A DNA stretch of 64,000 nt from NCBI RefSeq assembly GCF_005281835.1, contig NZ_RZIS01000001.1:474341-538340 (forward strand), in the 5' to 3' direction. A model generated the notes under the pieces. That model searched no databases, was not told where the DNA came from, and saw only the letters and a list, made by a program, of their open reading frames with translations. The DNA is from Vibrio profundi. GTDB lineage: Bacteria > Pseudomonadota > Gammaproteobacteria > Enterobacterales > Vibrionaceae. The position numbers and the translations under genes were made by a program. Positions 36,886-47,015 of this stretch are shown in pieces (the first letter of the stretch is position 1; each line of letters starts with the position of its first letter).

Positions 36886-39237
36886 ATGAACTTGGAACGT
36901 TCCGAGCGTATCGAGATCCCCGTACTGCCTCTACGTGATGTAGTGGTTTACCCACACATGGTTATTCCATTGTTTGTTGGTCGTGAAAAATCGATTTCTT
37001 GTCTAGAAACGGCAATGGAAACCAACAAGCAAGTACTGCTAGTCGCACAAAAAGAAGCGGATACTGATGAGCCTTCTATCGACGACCTATTTGAAGTAGG
37101 TACCGTTGCTACCATTCTTCAGTTATTAAAGCTTCCAGATGGTACGGTAAAAGTCCTTGTAGAAGGTCAGCAACGTGCAAAAATTCACCAGTTTAGAGAA
37201 AGTGAATTTTTCCTTGCGGATGCCGAATACGTTGTAACCTCAGAACTTGATGAAAAAGAACAAGAAGTGGTTGTTCGCAGTGCGATCAATCAATTCGAAG
37301 GCTTTATTAAGCTAAACAAAAAGATCCCACCTGAAGTACTTACTTCTTTGAATGGTATCGATGAAGCGGCGCGCCTTGCGGATACGATCGCTGCTCATAT
37401 GCCTCTAAAACTTGTTGATAAGCAACATGTACTAGAAATCCTTGACGTAACTGAGCGTCTTGAATTCCTAATGGGCCAAATGGAGTCAGAGATTGACATC
37501 CTACAAGTTGAAAAACGCATCCGTGGCCGCGTTAAGAAGCAGATGGAAAAATCTCAGCGCGAGTACTACCTGAATGAGCAAATGAAAGCGATTCAGAAAG
37601 AACTCGGTGAGATGGACGATGCACCAGACGAATTTGAAACTCTGAAGCAGAAGATCGAAGAATCGAAAATGCCTCAGGAAGCTCGTGAAAAAACCGAGCA
37701 AGAATTGCAAAAACTGAAAATGATGTCACCTATGTCTGCTGAGGCAACAGTAGTACGTAGCTACATCGATTGGATGGTTGGCGTTCCTTGGGCTAAGCGC
37801 TCAAAAGTTAAGAAGAATCTAGCGAAAGCGGAAGAGATCTTAAACGAAGATCACTACGGTTTAGAGCGTGTTAAAGAACGTATCCTTGAGTACTTGGCAG
37901 TTCAAAACCGTATCAACAAGCTGAAAGGTCCAATCCTTTGTCTTGTTGGTCCTCCAGGTGTAGGTAAAACGTCTCTAGGTCGCTCTATCGCGGCTGCTAC
38001 AGGCCGTAAGTACACACGCATGGCACTAGGTGGCGTTCGTGATGAAGCTGAGATTCGTGGTCACCGCCGTACCTACATCGGTTCCCTTCCGGGTAAATTA
38101 ATCCAGAAGATGTCTAAAGTTGGCGTTAAGAATCCACTGTTCCTATTGGATGAGATCGATAAGATGTCTTCTGATATGCGTGGCGACCCATCTTCAGCGC
38201 TTCTTGAAGTATTAGACCCAGAGCAAAACAATGCGTTTAACGATCACTACTTAGAAGTCGATTACGACCTTTCCGATGTTATGTTCGTAGCGACGTCTAA
38301 CTCAATGGATATTCCAGGGCCACTATTAGACCGTATGGAAGTAATCCGTCTATCTGGTTACACAGAAGATGAGAAGCTGAATATCGCTAAGCGTCACCTT
38401 GTTGATAAACAAGTTCAGCGCAACGGTCTGAAGCCGCATGAGATTGAAATCGAAGATTCAGCGATTATCGGAATTATCCGTTACTACACTCGTGAAGCGG
38501 GCGTACGTAGCTTAGAACGTGAAATCTCGAAGATTTGCCGTAAAGCAGTTAAGAATATCTTGCTTGATAAAGAGCTAAAGTCTGTAACAGTGACTATGGA
38601 CAACCTAAAAGAGTACTTAGGTGTTCAACGTCATGACTTTGGTAAAGCTGACGAGAGCAATCGTATTGGTCAAGTGACGGGCTTAGCATGGACTCAAGTG
38701 GGTGGCGACTTGCTTACTATCGAAACTGAGTCAATGCCGGGTAAAGGTAAACTGACGCAAACTGGTTCTCTTGGCGACGTAATGCAAGAGTCTATTCAGG
38801 CGGCAATGACAGTGGTTCGTTCTCGTGCTGAAAAATTGGGTATCAATAGCGACTTCTACGAGAAGCGTGATATCCATGTTCACGTGCCTGAAGGTGCTAC
38901 ACCAAAAGATGGCCCAAGTGCAGGCATCGCGATGTGCACAGCATTAGTGTCTAGCCTAACAGGCAATCCTGTGAAAGCTGAAGTTGCAATGACAGGTGAA
39001 ATTACCCTTCGTGGCGAAGTACTTCCAATTGGTGGCTTGAAAGAGAAACTACTGGCAGCGCACCGCGGCGGCATCAAAACAGTACTGATTCCTAAAGATA
39101 ACGAACGTGATCTAGAAGAGATTCCAGATAATGTAATCGCTGATTTGAAGGTGATTCCAGTTCAATGGATTGATGAAGTATTGAAAGTTGCACTTGAACA
39201 AGACCCTTCTGGTGTTGAGTTTGTCGCTAAAAAATAG
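36886..39237 (+). CDS. lon: ATP-dependent protease Lon
   Basis: 783-residue AAA+ serine protease degrading misfolded and regulatory proteins. The N-terminal LON substrate domain spans about 10-205, a coiled coil follows, then Walker [10 protein letters not shown] at about 356. The protease domain has the Ser of [10 protein letters not shown] and the Lys of [10 protein letters not shown], forming the Ser-Lys dyad. Own terminators separate it from clpX and hupB. The sigma-32-like promoter fits its heat induction. Confidence 0.98.
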   Translation: MNLERSERIEIPVLPLRDVVVYPHMVIPLFVGREKSISCLETAMETNKQVLLVAQKEADTDEPSIDDLFEVGTVATILQLLKLPDGTVKVLVEGQQRAKIHQFRESEFFLADAEYVVTSELDEKEQEVVVRSAINQFEGFIKLNKKIPPEVLTSLNGIDEAARLADTIAAHMPLKLVDKQHVLEILDVTERLEFLMGQMESEIDILQVEKRIRGRVKKQMEKSQREYYLNEQMKAIQKELGEMDDAPDEFETLKQKIEESKMPQEAREKTEQELQKLKMMSPMSAEATVVRSYIDWMVGVPWAKRSKVKKNLAKAEEILNEDHYGLERVKERILEYLAVQNRINKLKGPILCLVGPPGVGKTSLGRSIAAATGRKYTRMALGGVRDEAEIRGHRRTYIGSLPGKLIQKMSKVGVKNPLFLLDEIDKMSSDMRGDPSSALLEVLDPEQNNAFNDHYLEVDYDLSDVMFVATSNSMDIPGPLLDRMEVIRLSGYTEDEKLNIAKRHLVDKQVQRNGLKPHEIEIEDSAIIGIIRYYTREAGVRSLEREISKICRKAVKNILLDKELKSVTVTMDNLKEYLGVQRHDFGKADESNRIGQVTGLAWTQVGGDLLTIETESMPGKGKLTQTGSLGDVMQESIQAAMTVVRSRAEKLGINSDFYEKRDIHVHVPEGATPKDGPSAGIAMCTALVSSLTGNPVKAEVAMTGEITLRGEVLPIGGLKEKLLAAHRGGIKTVLIPKDNERDLEEIPDNVIADLKVIPVQWIDEVLKVALEQDPSGVEFVAKK

Positions 39238-39265
39238 TGATGTGTAGCAAAAATAAGTAAAGAAT

Positions 39266-39306
39266 AACGCTGATAGACCTAAAAAGGCTTGTCAGCGTTT
39301 TTTTTG
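39266..39306 (+). terminator. Rho-independent terminator after lon
   Basis: AACGCTGA pairs with TCAGCGTT, followed by a run of T. Confidence 0.88.
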
Positions 39307-39432
39307 GGCGCTAAGTTAATCCACTAAAGCTTCTAGCCCTTTTGTTACAAGGCTTGAAGCTGTTTTTAAACCAAAATGGAACGAATAGTCGTCTTAAAAA
39401 AATAATTACAGATGACACAAAGGGGAAACACA

Positions 39433-39705
39433 GTGAATAAAACACAATTAGTAGAATCAATCGCAGAAAACGCAGACATTTCTAAAGCTTCAGCTGGCCG
39501 CGCTCTTGACGCATTCATCGAAGCTGTAGGCACTACTCTACAATCTGGTGACCAGGTAGCTCTTGTTGGTTTCGGTACATTCAGTGTTCGCACTCGTGCA
39601 GCTCGTACAGGTCGTAACCCTAAGACTGGTGAAGAAATCCAAATCGCAGAAGCTAAAGTACCAGGTTTCAAAGCTGGTAAAGCACTGAAAGACGCTTGTA
39701 ACTAA
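39433..39705 (+). CDS. hupB: Nucleoid protein HU-beta
   Basis: 90-residue DNA-bending protein. It matches HU-beta throughout: [37 protein letters not shown] and [13 protein letters not shown] (each family-typical). The start is GTG 39433, supported by AGGGGA six bases upstream; the open frame extends seven codons further but the standard HU N-terminus begins here. The C-terminus is KDACN, with Cys where E. coli has Val. The position between lon and ppiD is conserved. Confidence 0.97.
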   Translation: MNKTQLVESIAENADISKASAGRALDAFIEAVGTTLQSGDQVALVGFGTFSVRTRAARTGRNPKTGEEIQIAEAKVPGFKAGKALKDACN

Positions 39706-39885
39706 GACGCTTTCTAAACCGTTTGAAACATTGAGTTTCATTTTCAAGCGGAATATGTGTTAAGCACATCGAACTTTTTTAATTTATGCGCATCCTACTG
39801 ATGCGCATTTCTTTTTCTGATATTATCGCGTGAATAGATTTTTATTTTGAAGCCTTATGCTTCATTCCCGGAGAGCAGTTAAATT

Positions 39886-41745
39886 ATGATGGAACGGTTA
39901 CGCGAAGGCGTGAATAGCATCGCGGTAAAAATTATCCTTGGATTGATTATCCTTTCATTTGTTTTCGCGGGCGTTGGTAGTTACATCACTGGTGGTGGTA
40001 GCAACGCTGCGGCGAAAGTAGGCAACACTGAAATCGGTCGTGGTGAGTTCGAACAAGCTTACCAAAATGAACGTAATCGTATGCAATCTCAGCTAGGTGA
40101 TTACTTCTCACAAATGCTTTCAGATCCAGCTTACGTTGAGTCTTTCCGTCGCTCAGTTCTAGACCGTTTGATTAACGATCTACTTCTTGAGCAACATGCA
40201 GAGTCTTTAGGCCTTCGTATCAGTGACGCTCAAATCCGCACTATGATTCTTGAGATGCCGCAGTTCCAAAACGACGGCAAGTTTGACCAAGAAATTTACC
40301 AAGCAGCACTCCGTCGTGCAGGCTTCAGTGCTGAAAGCTTTGCTGAGTATATGCGTCGTGATTTAGTTCGTAACCAACTAGTAACGGCACTTCAAACAAG
40401 TGACTTTGTGCTACAAGGTGAGATCGATGCGCAGAGCAAACTTATTGCTCAGACTCGTGACATTCGTTCTATTACATTGTCGGTAAATGAGCTTGCGAAA
40501 GGCATTGAACTGACAGATGAAGAAATTGAGCAGTACTACAAGCAAAATCCTGCAAGCTACACTCGCCCAGAGCAAGTAAAAGTAGCTTACATTGAGCTTT
40601 CTGCTGAGCAATTAAGAGCTGATGCTCAAATTTCAGATGAAGCTGTAGAGCAATACTACCAAGAACACTTAGATAAGTACTCTTCTGAAGAACAGCGTAA
40701 AGTTAGCCATATTTTAGTGCAAGGCGATGACGAAGCGAAAGCTCAGTCTATTCTTGACGAGCTGAATGCTGGTGCTGATTTCGCAACTCTAGCTGAAGAA
40801 AAGTCAGACGACTTTGGAAGCGCAGATCTTGGTGGTGATTTAGGTTGGATTGAGCGTGATGTGATGGATCCTGCATTCGAAGAAGCGGCATTCGCTTTAG
40901 AAAAAGCAGGGGATACAACGGGTCTAGTTAAGTCTGAGTTTGGTTACCACATTATTAAGCTTGAAGAATTAAAAGCGTCAGAAGCTCAACCGCTATCTGA
41001 AGTCGCTGCAGAGATTAAGCAAGAGCTTGTGGACCAATACGCTGTAGACCAATTCTACGAGCTACAAAATGAGCTAGAAACGGTTGCTTTCGAATTCCCT
41101 GATTCACTTGATGATTCAGCGCAAGCAATCAACGCTAAGATTCAAACAACAGATTTCATTTCACAAGTTGATGCACCATCAATTCTGAAAACACCTGCAG
41201 TGATTCAAGCAATCTTGAGCCCTGAAGTGAAAGAAGATGGTCTTAATTCTGAAGTTATTGAAGTTGCTCCAGAGCATGTGATCGTTGTTCGTGTTGAAGA
41301 TGCTCGTGATGAAATGGTACTTCCACTATCAGAAGTGAAAGAGCAAGTTGTGGCGTCTCTATCTCAAGTTAAAGCTGAGCAACAAGCGATTGAGCTTGGT
41401 GAATCTTTAGTTGCTTCACTTGAAGAAGGTAACGAACAGATTCTAGCTGATAAGAGCCTAGCGTTTGGCGAATTAGAGACTATTGATCGTAGCTCTCCTT
41501 TAGCCGCTACAGTGTTTGCTTTTGCTAAACCTGAAGAAGGTAAAGCGGTTTATGGCCAATCAAAAGATGCGCAAGGCAACATCGTTGTCGTTGAGCTATC
41601 GAAAGTTGAAGCTAAGATCGAACCTGCTTATAGTGAGCAAATTGGTGCGCAGCTAGAACGTGTTGGTAACCAACAAGATTTATCTAACGTATTAACTGTT
41701 CTGCGTAATAATGCGGATATCGAGTACTACGTTGTGAGTCAGTAA
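39886..41745 (+). CDS. ppiD: Periplasmic folding chaperone PpiD
   Basis: 619-residue membrane-anchored SurA-like protein that helps newly exported proteins at the Sec translocon. One N-terminal TM helix at about 15-36 (VKIILGLIILSFVFAGVG). A SurA_N-type helical region follows, then a parvulin domain at about 264-365 (VSHILVQ...LGWIERDVMDPAFEEAAFAL...FGYHIIKLEE). The remaining C-terminus is helical. ATG 39886 or 39889 may be the start. A terminator follows. Confidence 0.95.
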   Translation: MMERLREGVNSIAVKIILGLIILSFVFAGVGSYITGGGSNAAAKVGNTEIGRGEFEQAYQNERNRMQSQLGDYFSQMLSDPAYVESFRRSVLDRLINDLLLEQHAESLGLRISDAQIRTMILEMPQFQNDGKFDQEIYQAALRRAGFSAESFAEYMRRDLVRNQLVTALQTSDFVLQGEIDAQSKLIAQTRDIRSITLSVNELAKGIELTDEEIEQYYKQNPASYTRPEQVKVAYIELSAEQLRADAQISDEAVEQYYQEHLDKYSSEEQRKVSHILVQGDDEAKAQSILDELNAGADFATLAEEKSDDFGSADLGGDLGWIERDVMDPAFEEAAFALEKAGDTTGLVKSEFGYHIIKLEELKASEAQPLSEVAAEIKQELVDQYAVDQFYELQNELETVAFEFPDSLDDSAQAINAKIQTTDFISQVDAPSILKTPAVIQAILSPEVKEDGLNSEVIEVAPEHVIVVRVEDARDEMVLPLSEVKEQVVASLSQVKAEQQAIELGESLVASLEEGNEQILADKSLAFGELETIDRSSPLAATVFAFAKPEEGKAVYGQSKDAQGNIVVVELSKVEAKIEPAYSEQIGAQLERVGNQQDLSNVLTVLRNNADIEYYVVSQ

Positions 41746-41774
41746 ACACACTGCCGCAATTGATATGTAACATT

Positions 41775-41806
41775 AAACGGGTCACTTAGGTGGCCCGTTT
41801 TATTTT
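41775..41806 (+). terminator. Rho-independent terminator after ppiD
   Basis: AAACGGGTCA pairs with TGGCCCGTTT (one G-U), then TATTTT. Confidence 0.85.
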
Positions 41807-41875
41807 GTGCGTAATTCTATGTTGATTGGATAGATCAGTTATTACTCTGTTTTTCTTAACGATAAGGAGAGCATA

Positions 41876-42178
41876 ATGAAATTGACACAAATGTTACTTG
41901 GATTCGTATTGAGCATAGGTTGGTTGTTACCCGCGCAAGCGGCAGATAATCCTACGCGAGCTGAAAAATACGAAGGGATCGAAATTACGGTCAACATTAA
42001 TACCGCACCAGCAGAAGAGCTAGCTATTATGTTGCTCGGTGTTGGTGAAAAGAAAGCGCAGCAAATAGTGCAATATAGAGAAAGTAACGGCAGTTTTTCG
42101 GATGCAAACGAATTAGCTAACGTTAAGGGGATTGGAGCAGCGACGGTGGAGAAGAATCGCAAGAGAATTGAACTTTAA
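41876..42178 (+). CDS. ComEA-family helix-hairpin-helix protein
   Basis: Secreted 100-residue protein. The signal peptide is about 22 residues, ending LLPAQA-A. Two helix-hairpin-helix motifs follow: NINTAPAEELAIMLLGVGEKKAQQIVQYR and DANELANVKGIGAATVEKNR, visible by LLGVGEKKA and VKGIGAATV. ComEA binds incoming DNA in the periplasm during transformation; E. coli carries a similar gene (ybaV) right after ppiD. Whether this copy is the competence ComEA cannot be told from context. Confidence 0.88.
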   Translation: MKLTQMLLGFVLSIGWLLPAQAADNPTRAEKYEGIEITVNINTAPAEELAIMLLGVGEKKAQQIVQYRESNGSFSDANELANVKGIGAATVEKNRKRIEL

Positions 42179-42206
42179 ATAAACCTGTTACTTGACCTAG
42201 ATTTTG

Positions 42207-42240
42207 GTACCTTCTCAATGTTGAAAAGGTACTTCTTTTT
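42207..42240 (+). terminator. Terminator after the comEA-like gene
   Basis: GTACCTT pairs with AAGGTAC (11-base loop), followed by TTCTTTTT. Confidence 0.65.
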
Positions 42241-42274
42241 AAGACACATGCGCACAAGTAAGACAGTCGTCTGA

Positions 42275-42820
42275 TTATTTAGCATCTGACTTATCGTAAA
42301 AATACATTGATAGCGCACCAGTTAGTCCTGCGAATCCGCCCACTAAATGAGCCTCTATCGCGACTCTAGCGGCAATCATAGCGCTAGTACTCTCTGAAGC
42401 ACCGTAGAACTGCTCCCAGCCCACTTTAAGTATTAATCCTAATACCAGGAGCCAACTAGACTTTCTTCCTCTTAACGCTTCATTTAGAGCGAAGTAGCCA
42501 AATAGCCCATGTAAGGTTCCAGATAACCCGACGTAAATTTGGATACTAGACCACAATAGTCCGATACCTACGAGAGCACTAATAGTGATGAGTGTAACTA
42601 ACAGCTGCTTTTTTGATGGAGTGAATAAGTAGCTAATAACCCACAAACCAGCTAGATTCATCAAAAGATGCCAAATGTTGGTATGGGTGAAATTTCCTGT
42701 TAGGATTCGCCACCATTGACCAGAAGCAAGCGCATGAATATCCCATTGCATTATTTGCTGCACTGAGTCGATTTGAAAAATAACGCAGATGACTGTGGTT
42801 AGAACTAGAACAAGGTACAC
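42275..42820 (-). CDS. rrtA: Rhombosortase (rhomboid-like intramembrane protease)
   Basis: Six-span intramembrane serine protease of the rhombosortase group, which processes GlyGly-CTERM proteins in Vibrio and relatives. Visible marks are GQWWRILTGNFTHTNIWHLLMNLAGLW, in short RILTGNFTHTN...HLLMN, the catalytic GLSGTLHGL with Ser, and the His of AIEAHLVGGFAG. I place the start at GTG 42820 because GGAG lies five bases before it; a TTG at 42850 would overlap the divergent gene and has no ribosome site. About 182 residues. Confidence 0.85.
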   Translation of the reverse strand: MYLVLVLTTVICVIFQIDSVQQIMQWDIHALASGQWWRILTGNFTHTNIWHLLMNLAGLWVISYLFTPSKKQLLVTLITISALVGIGLLWSSIQIYVGLSGTLHGLFGYFALNEALRGRKSSWLLVLGLILKVGWEQFYGASESTSAMIAARVAIEAHLVGGFAGLTGALSMYFYDKSDAK

Positions 42821-42829
42821 GTAAACTCC

Positions 42830-43429
42830 ATGTCTCGATATTGTCCCCAATGTGCGAAAGCGAACAAAGCATGTATTTGTCAGTGGATCACGCCACTGAA
42901 ATCAGAAGTTGAGCTTATCATTCTTCAGCATCCTTCAGAAGAGCACCGCCCAATGGGAACAGCAAAGATTCTTGCTTTGTCCTTAGCTAATTGTGTCACC
43001 TTTGTAGGTGAAGACTTTAGTGAACACTTGGAACTTAATCGTCTGTTAAGTGAGGAGCATGTTGAGCATTTTGTTCTTTATCCGAGTGATAGTTCACAGG
43101 GAATTGAAGCTGCGTGTGAGGCCAAAAAGAAAGTGCGTGTGATATTGTTAGATGGTACTTGGAAAAAGGCGTTTAAAATTTGGCAAGTGTCGAGCAATCT
43201 GCATCACTTACCTACACTACATTTACCAAAAGATCTTAAAGGTAATTACCGAATTCGAAAGGCACCTTCAGAAAATAGTTTATCGACGGTTGAAGCTGGC
43301 TTTCACTTATTGAGCGCATTTGAGCAGGGGGAAGACTACAGCCCATTGATGACGGCATTTGATAAAATGATTCAATTTCAAATCGACCAAATGCCGCCTG
43401 GGGTATTCGAGAAAAACTACTTGGCGTAA
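42830..43429 (+). CDS. tapT: tRNA-uridine aminocarboxypropyltransferase TapT (DTW domain)
   Basis: DTW-domain enzyme that installs acp3U at U47 in tRNAs using S-adenosylmethionine. A zinc-type cluster YCPQCAKANKACIC starts the protein. The DTW motif is LLDGTWKKAFKI, and YRIRKAPSENSLSTVEA is the conserved C-terminal block. 199 residues, the usual size. It is divergent from rhombosortase with the two start codons nine bases apart. Its ribosome site is weak (AAGG about 12 bases upstream). Confidence 0.92.
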   Translation: MSRYCPQCAKANKACICQWITPLKSEVELIILQHPSEEHRPMGTAKILALSLANCVTFVGEDFSEHLELNRLLSEEHVEHFVLYPSDSSQGIEAACEAKKKVRVILLDGTWKKAFKIWQVSSNLHHLPTLHLPKDLKGNYRIRKAPSENSLSTVEAGFHLLSAFEQGEDYSPLMTAFDKMIQFQIDQMPPGVFEKNYLA

Positions 43430-43437
43430 TTTGTCTC

Positions 43438-44766
43438 TTAAAACCCAGTATGGGCCGAGAATAACTGCTGGTGAAGTCGCTGGGCAAAGTCATCGGTCAT
43501 TGACGAAATGTAGTCTGCAATGACTCGCATCTTCTTCGCTTCATCTTCTTCTAATAACCAATCTTGCTTTACTTGTGTAGGCAATAACCGCTCCGGATCG
43601 GCACTAAGGGCCTCGAACATATCCATGATGATTTGCTGGCCTTTGTACTCAATAATTTGTACTTGCGGGACTTGAATTACATACTGGCTGACAAAGCGTT
43701 TGAGTGCGCTAAGCGCTTTTTCCATAGTTGGCTCAAGGTAAGCATTAAATGCCAGAAGTGGGCTTTCAAATGGCGCAGAAACCGTTTTGATTGAAATGCT
43801 GGTTAGCAGCGCATTGACTATTCCGCCAATCGCATCTTTACGATGGTAATGCTCACCCGAGAACAACATCTCGCTAATTGAACTCAGATTTTTGTTAAAC
43901 CAAGGGTCGTTGGCTTGCTGTAATTCAGATTCTGCCGTTTTCCATTGAGCGCGTGTGACCATCCCTAAGACGATCGCATCTTCTAGATCATGGACGCCGT
44001 AGGCAATATCGTCCGCTAATTCCATAATTGAGCAATCGATTGACTTAAATTGTGTTTTGTTGTGTTCGGTATCGGCAAGTTGCTGATGACGAAGTTGTCC
44101 AAATAGTTCTCTATCTAGTTGGGAAAGGGGTGAGACGACCCAGTCAAATAGTTCTAAATCATGATCATAAATACCTTTGGCCGGCATCCAATCTTTTGCT
44201 CGTAACTGGCGTTGGTGTTTTACCGGTTCGGCTTGGATTTTCGCACTGGTGCGGCTAAGCAAAGCGGGGTACTTGATCAAGCCTAATAACGTTCTGCGCG
44301 CAAGGTTCATACCGTGGTGCTCAGTATAAGGTTCTAGGCGAGTGAGAATGCGGAAAGTCTGAGCATTACCTTCGAAACCGCCATGGTCGCGCATCATGTA
44401 GTTGAGTGCGACTTCCCCACCATGACCATATGGTGGGTGGCCAATATCATGAGCAAGACAGAGGGAATCAATTAGGCTATCTGAGGGAAGCAGCTCACGA
44501 TACTCGGGCTGTTTTTTCTTAATTTGAGCAACGATGCCTGTGCCTAGTTGGGCTGCTTCTAATGAGTGAGTAAGGCGAGTGCGGTGGAAATCGTTAATAC
44601 TAGTGCCATGTACTTGGGTTTTTGCTTGCAGTCGACGGAAAGCGGCAGAATGAAGCACGCGCGCTCGATCGCGTTGATATGGGCTACGGTGATCATCACG
44701 TCTTATTTTGTGTTCGTCATCATTGCGATGTTCCCATTCTGGGCTTAATGAAAATTCCAAGTGCAC
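43438..44766 (-). CDS. dgt: dGTPase-like HD-domain triphosphohydrolase
   Basis: 442-residue HD enzyme that hydrolyses dNTPs to deoxynucleoside and triphosphate. Metal ligands are visible: H67 in HRTRLTHSLEAAQLG, H106-D107 in CLAHDIGHPPYGHGG, and the later Asp in ELADDIAYGVHD. Homologues of this length are annotated in Vibrio and Shewanella as dGTPases, some with anti-phage activity by depleting dNTPs. Start GTG 44766; TTG two codons later is an alternative. It lies 42 bases after yfbR on the same strand. Confidence 0.9.
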   Translation of the reverse strand: MHLEFSLSPEWEHRNDDEHKIRRDDHRSPYQRDRARVLHSAAFRRLQAKTQVHGTSINDFHRTRLTHSLEAAQLGTGIVAQIKKKQPEYRELLPSDSLIDSLCLAHDIGHPPYGHGGEVALNYMMRDHGGFEGNAQTFRILTRLEPYTEHHGMNLARRTLLGLIKYPALLSRTSAKIQAEPVKHQRQLRAKDWMPAKGIYDHDLELFDWVVSPLSQLDRELFGQLRHQQLADTEHNKTQFKSIDCSIMELADDIAYGVHDLEDAIVLGMVTRAQWKTAESELQQANDPWFNKNLSSISEMLFSGEHYHRKDAIGGIVNALLTSISIKTVSAPFESPLLAFNAYLEPTMEKALSALKRFVSQYVIQVPQVQIIEYKGQQIIMDMFEALSADPERLLPTQVKQDWLLEEDEAKKMRVIADYISSMTDDFAQRLHQQLFSAHTGF

Positions 44767-44808
44767 ACCTATCTTTTTGATTTTATTTATCGTTCAAAGT
44801 TTACTGCT

Positions 44809-45393
44809 TTAGCTGATCTCGTCTAGTGATAATTCAAAGCTCGGAGCAAATGTCGTAAGAAAGTATTCCATTTCCGGTGTTTTACGCTGCTGGAGTGTTT
44901 CTTCTAGTCTGCGTTTGGCTTGCTCGTACTCATGGTTACCCGCGCTCAATTCTTCTAAGCATTTTAAATAGGCGCAGATAGAGTCAGCCTGTTTCACAAT
45001 ATTCTGTTCATCTTGATTACAGCGGCCGGAAATTAAGAAAGGTTCAAAATCCTCTTGGAATTCTTCAGGTAACATGGATAACAATCGCTTTTCGGCAGCG
45101 GCTTCAATTTTTTTATATTCAGTTGCGATTTCAGCATTGTAGTATTTGACGGGCGTAGGCAGATCGCCTGTGAGGACTTCACTGGTGTCGTGGTACATCC
45201 CGAGTAGGGCAATGTGTTCTGGGTTGAGTTGCCCTTCAAACTTTTTGTTTTTGATAAGTGCTAATGCGTGGGCGACAAAAGCGACCTGTAAGCTGTGTTC
45301 TGAAATATTCTCGCTTGAGACCGAGCGCATCAGAGGCCAGCGCTGGATGAGTTTCATGCGTGCGAGGTGGGCGAAGAAATGGCTCTGTTTCAT
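44809..45393 (-). CDS. yfbR: 5'-deoxynucleotidase YfbR
   Basis: HD-domain phosphatase that removes phosphate from dNMPs. The start [23 protein letters not shown] and [14 protein letters not shown], followed by [22 protein letters not shown], match YfbR; the metal-binding His and HD are in these blocks. The start is ATG 45393, five bases after AGGA; 24 upstream codons of open frame overlap a terminator hairpin and are not translated. 194 residues, as in E. coli. The alaA-yfbR order is also conserved in E. coli. Confidence 0.93.
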   Translation of the reverse strand: MKQSHFFAHLARMKLIQRWPLMRSVSSENISEHSLQVAFVAHALALIKNKKFEGQLNPEHIALLGMYHDTSEVLTGDLPTPVKYYNAEIATEYKKIEAAAEKRLLSMLPEEFQEDFEPFLISGRCNQDEQNIVKQADSICAYLKCLEELSAGNHEYEQAKRRLEETLQQRKTPEMEYFLTTFAPSFELSLDEIS

Positions 45394-45463
45394 AAGTGTC
45401 CTTTTTAAACAGTGCTCGACTCGTGCCTTGTGCTTGTCACAAACTGCGCGAGACAGCGGATAC

Positions 45464-45491
45464 AAAAAAGGCTCCTAAACCGGAGCCTTTT
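45464..45491 (-). terminator. Terminator after alaA
   Basis: AAAAGGCTCC/GGAGCCTTTT stem with a 6-base loop; the minus strand continues with a T run. It separates alaA from yfbR. Confidence 0.85.
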
Positions 45492-45564
45492 AAGCATAGA
45501 AGTGAATGAATACAAGTTAAAGCCTTTTAAAACAGCAAATTGTAGCCATATTTCTTTGTGTACA

Positions 45565-46797
45565 TTAACCGTCGACGAGGTCGTCTTGGTTGTAGGTCTG
45601 CAAGAAGCGTTCTAGTCGACCAATCGCTACTTCAAGATCTTCAATATGTGGCAAAGTCACAATACGGAAGTGGTCAGGCTTAGGCCAGTTGAAACCAGTA
45701 CCTTGTACCAGTAGTACTTTTTCTTGTTTTAGGAAATCGAGTACGAACTTCTGATCGTCTTTGATGTTGTACATCTCGGTATCGATCTTCGGGAATAGGT
45801 ACATCGCGCCCTTTGGCTTCACACAAGAAACACCTGGGATTTTGTTAATCAGTTCCCATGCTCGATCACGTTGCTCAAGCAGTCGTCCGCCAGGAAGAAT
45901 CAGTTCATTGATACTCTGATAGCCACCTAATGCTGTTTGGATAGCATGCTGCATTGGTACGTTGGCACACAAACGCATAGAGGCCAGCATCTCTAACCCT
46001 TCGACATAGCCTTTGGCTAAGTGTTTAGGGCCCGTTAAGAACATCCAACCACCGCGGAAACCACAAACACGGTAAGCCTTAGACAGACCGTTGAATGTTA
46101 CCATCAGTACGTCTTCAGCCAGCGTTGCGACAGAGGTGTGTACTGCACCGTCGTATAGGACTTTGTCGTAAATCTCATCAGCGAAGATGATCAAACCGTG
46201 CTCACGCGCAATCTCAACGACTTGCAATAGGAAGTCGCGGCTGTAAACCGCACCTGTAGGGTTATTCGGGTTGATAAGAACAATGCCGCGAGTCTTCGGT
46301 GAGATCTTTGCACGCATGTCATCCAGATCTGGGTACCAGTCTGCATCTTCATCACACATGTAGTGAACTGGAGTACCACCTGAAAGCGCAACAGACGCTG
46401 TCCATAGCGGGTAGTCTGGAGCGGGAACTAAGATTTCATCACCATTATCCAGTAGCGCTTGCATAGACATAACGATAAGCTCAGAAGCACCGTTACCAAT
46501 GTAAACGTCTTCTACGTCAAGATTACGTAGGCCTTTTTTCTGGTAGTGCTGAACAACCGCTTTACGGGCTGAGTAGATGCCTTTTGAGTCGCAGTAACCT
46601 TGAGATGTCGGCAGGTTACGGATTACATCAACAAGGATTTCATCAGGGGCGTCAAAACCAAATGGGGCGGGGTTACCAATATTAAGCTTTAGTATTTTAT
46701 GCCCTTCTTCTTCCATACGCTTAGCATGTTTGAGTACAGGTCCCCTGATTTCATAGCATACGCTGTTGAGTTTTGACGACATCCCGATATTTTGCAT
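45565..46797 (-). CDS. alaA: Alanine aminotransferase AlaA
   Basis: PLP-dependent class I aminotransferase making alanine from pyruvate and glutamate. Nearly collinear with E. coli AlaA: SSKLNSVCYEIRGPVLKHAK, LNIGNPAPFGFDAPDEIL, INPNNPTGAVYS and the PLP lysine in FNGLSKAYRVCGFRGGW. 410 residues. AGGAAA lies several bases before the ATG. A 15-bp inverted repeat 27 bases upstream may be regulatory. Confidence 0.96.
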   Translation of the reverse strand: MQNIGMSSKLNSVCYEIRGPVLKHAKRMEEEGHKILKLNIGNPAPFGFDAPDEILVDVIRNLPTSQGYCDSKGIYSARKAVVQHYQKKGLRNLDVEDVYIGNGASELIVMSMQALLDNGDEILVPAPDYPLWTASVALSGGTPVHYMCDEDADWYPDLDDMRAKISPKTRGIVLINPNNPTGAVYSRDFLLQVVEIAREHGLIIFADEIYDKVLYDGAVHTSVATLAEDVLMVTFNGLSKAYRVCGFRGGWMFLTGPKHLAKGYVEGLEMLASMRLCANVPMQHAIQTALGGYQSINELILPGGRLLEQRDRAWELINKIPGVSCVKPKGAMYLFPKIDTEMYNIKDDQKFVLDFLKQEKVLLVQGTGFNWPKPDHFRIVTLPHIEDLEVAIGRLERFLQTYNQDDLVDG

Positions 46798-46823
46798 TGC
46801 CGATTTCCTGAAAATAATTTAAA

Positions 46824-46838
46824 TACTTTATTAAAGTA
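46824..46838. promoter_or_regulatory. Inverted repeat upstream of alaA
   Basis: TACTTTA-T-TAAAGTA, a perfect 15-bp palindrome 27 bases before the alaA start. Possible operator or overlap with its promoter. Confidence 0.4.
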
Positions 46839-47015
46839 CCCTAAATTGCAGTTTGATAGAATAAAAATCTGTGATTTGTCTAATTAACGGATAAGCTTTG
46901 TTCGCTTTAAATCACATGAATGTGCAAAACATTTTATACATTCTTGATCTGAATAAGGTCAGTCCATAGAGTATCCAATTAATATAATAATAAATTTGAT
47001 GTGGACGAGGTCGAT

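Noticed and set aside
45146..45478. Plus-strand open frame across yfbR
   Set aside because: It is a shadow of yfbR and runs through the alaA terminator; no ribosome site or recognisable protein.
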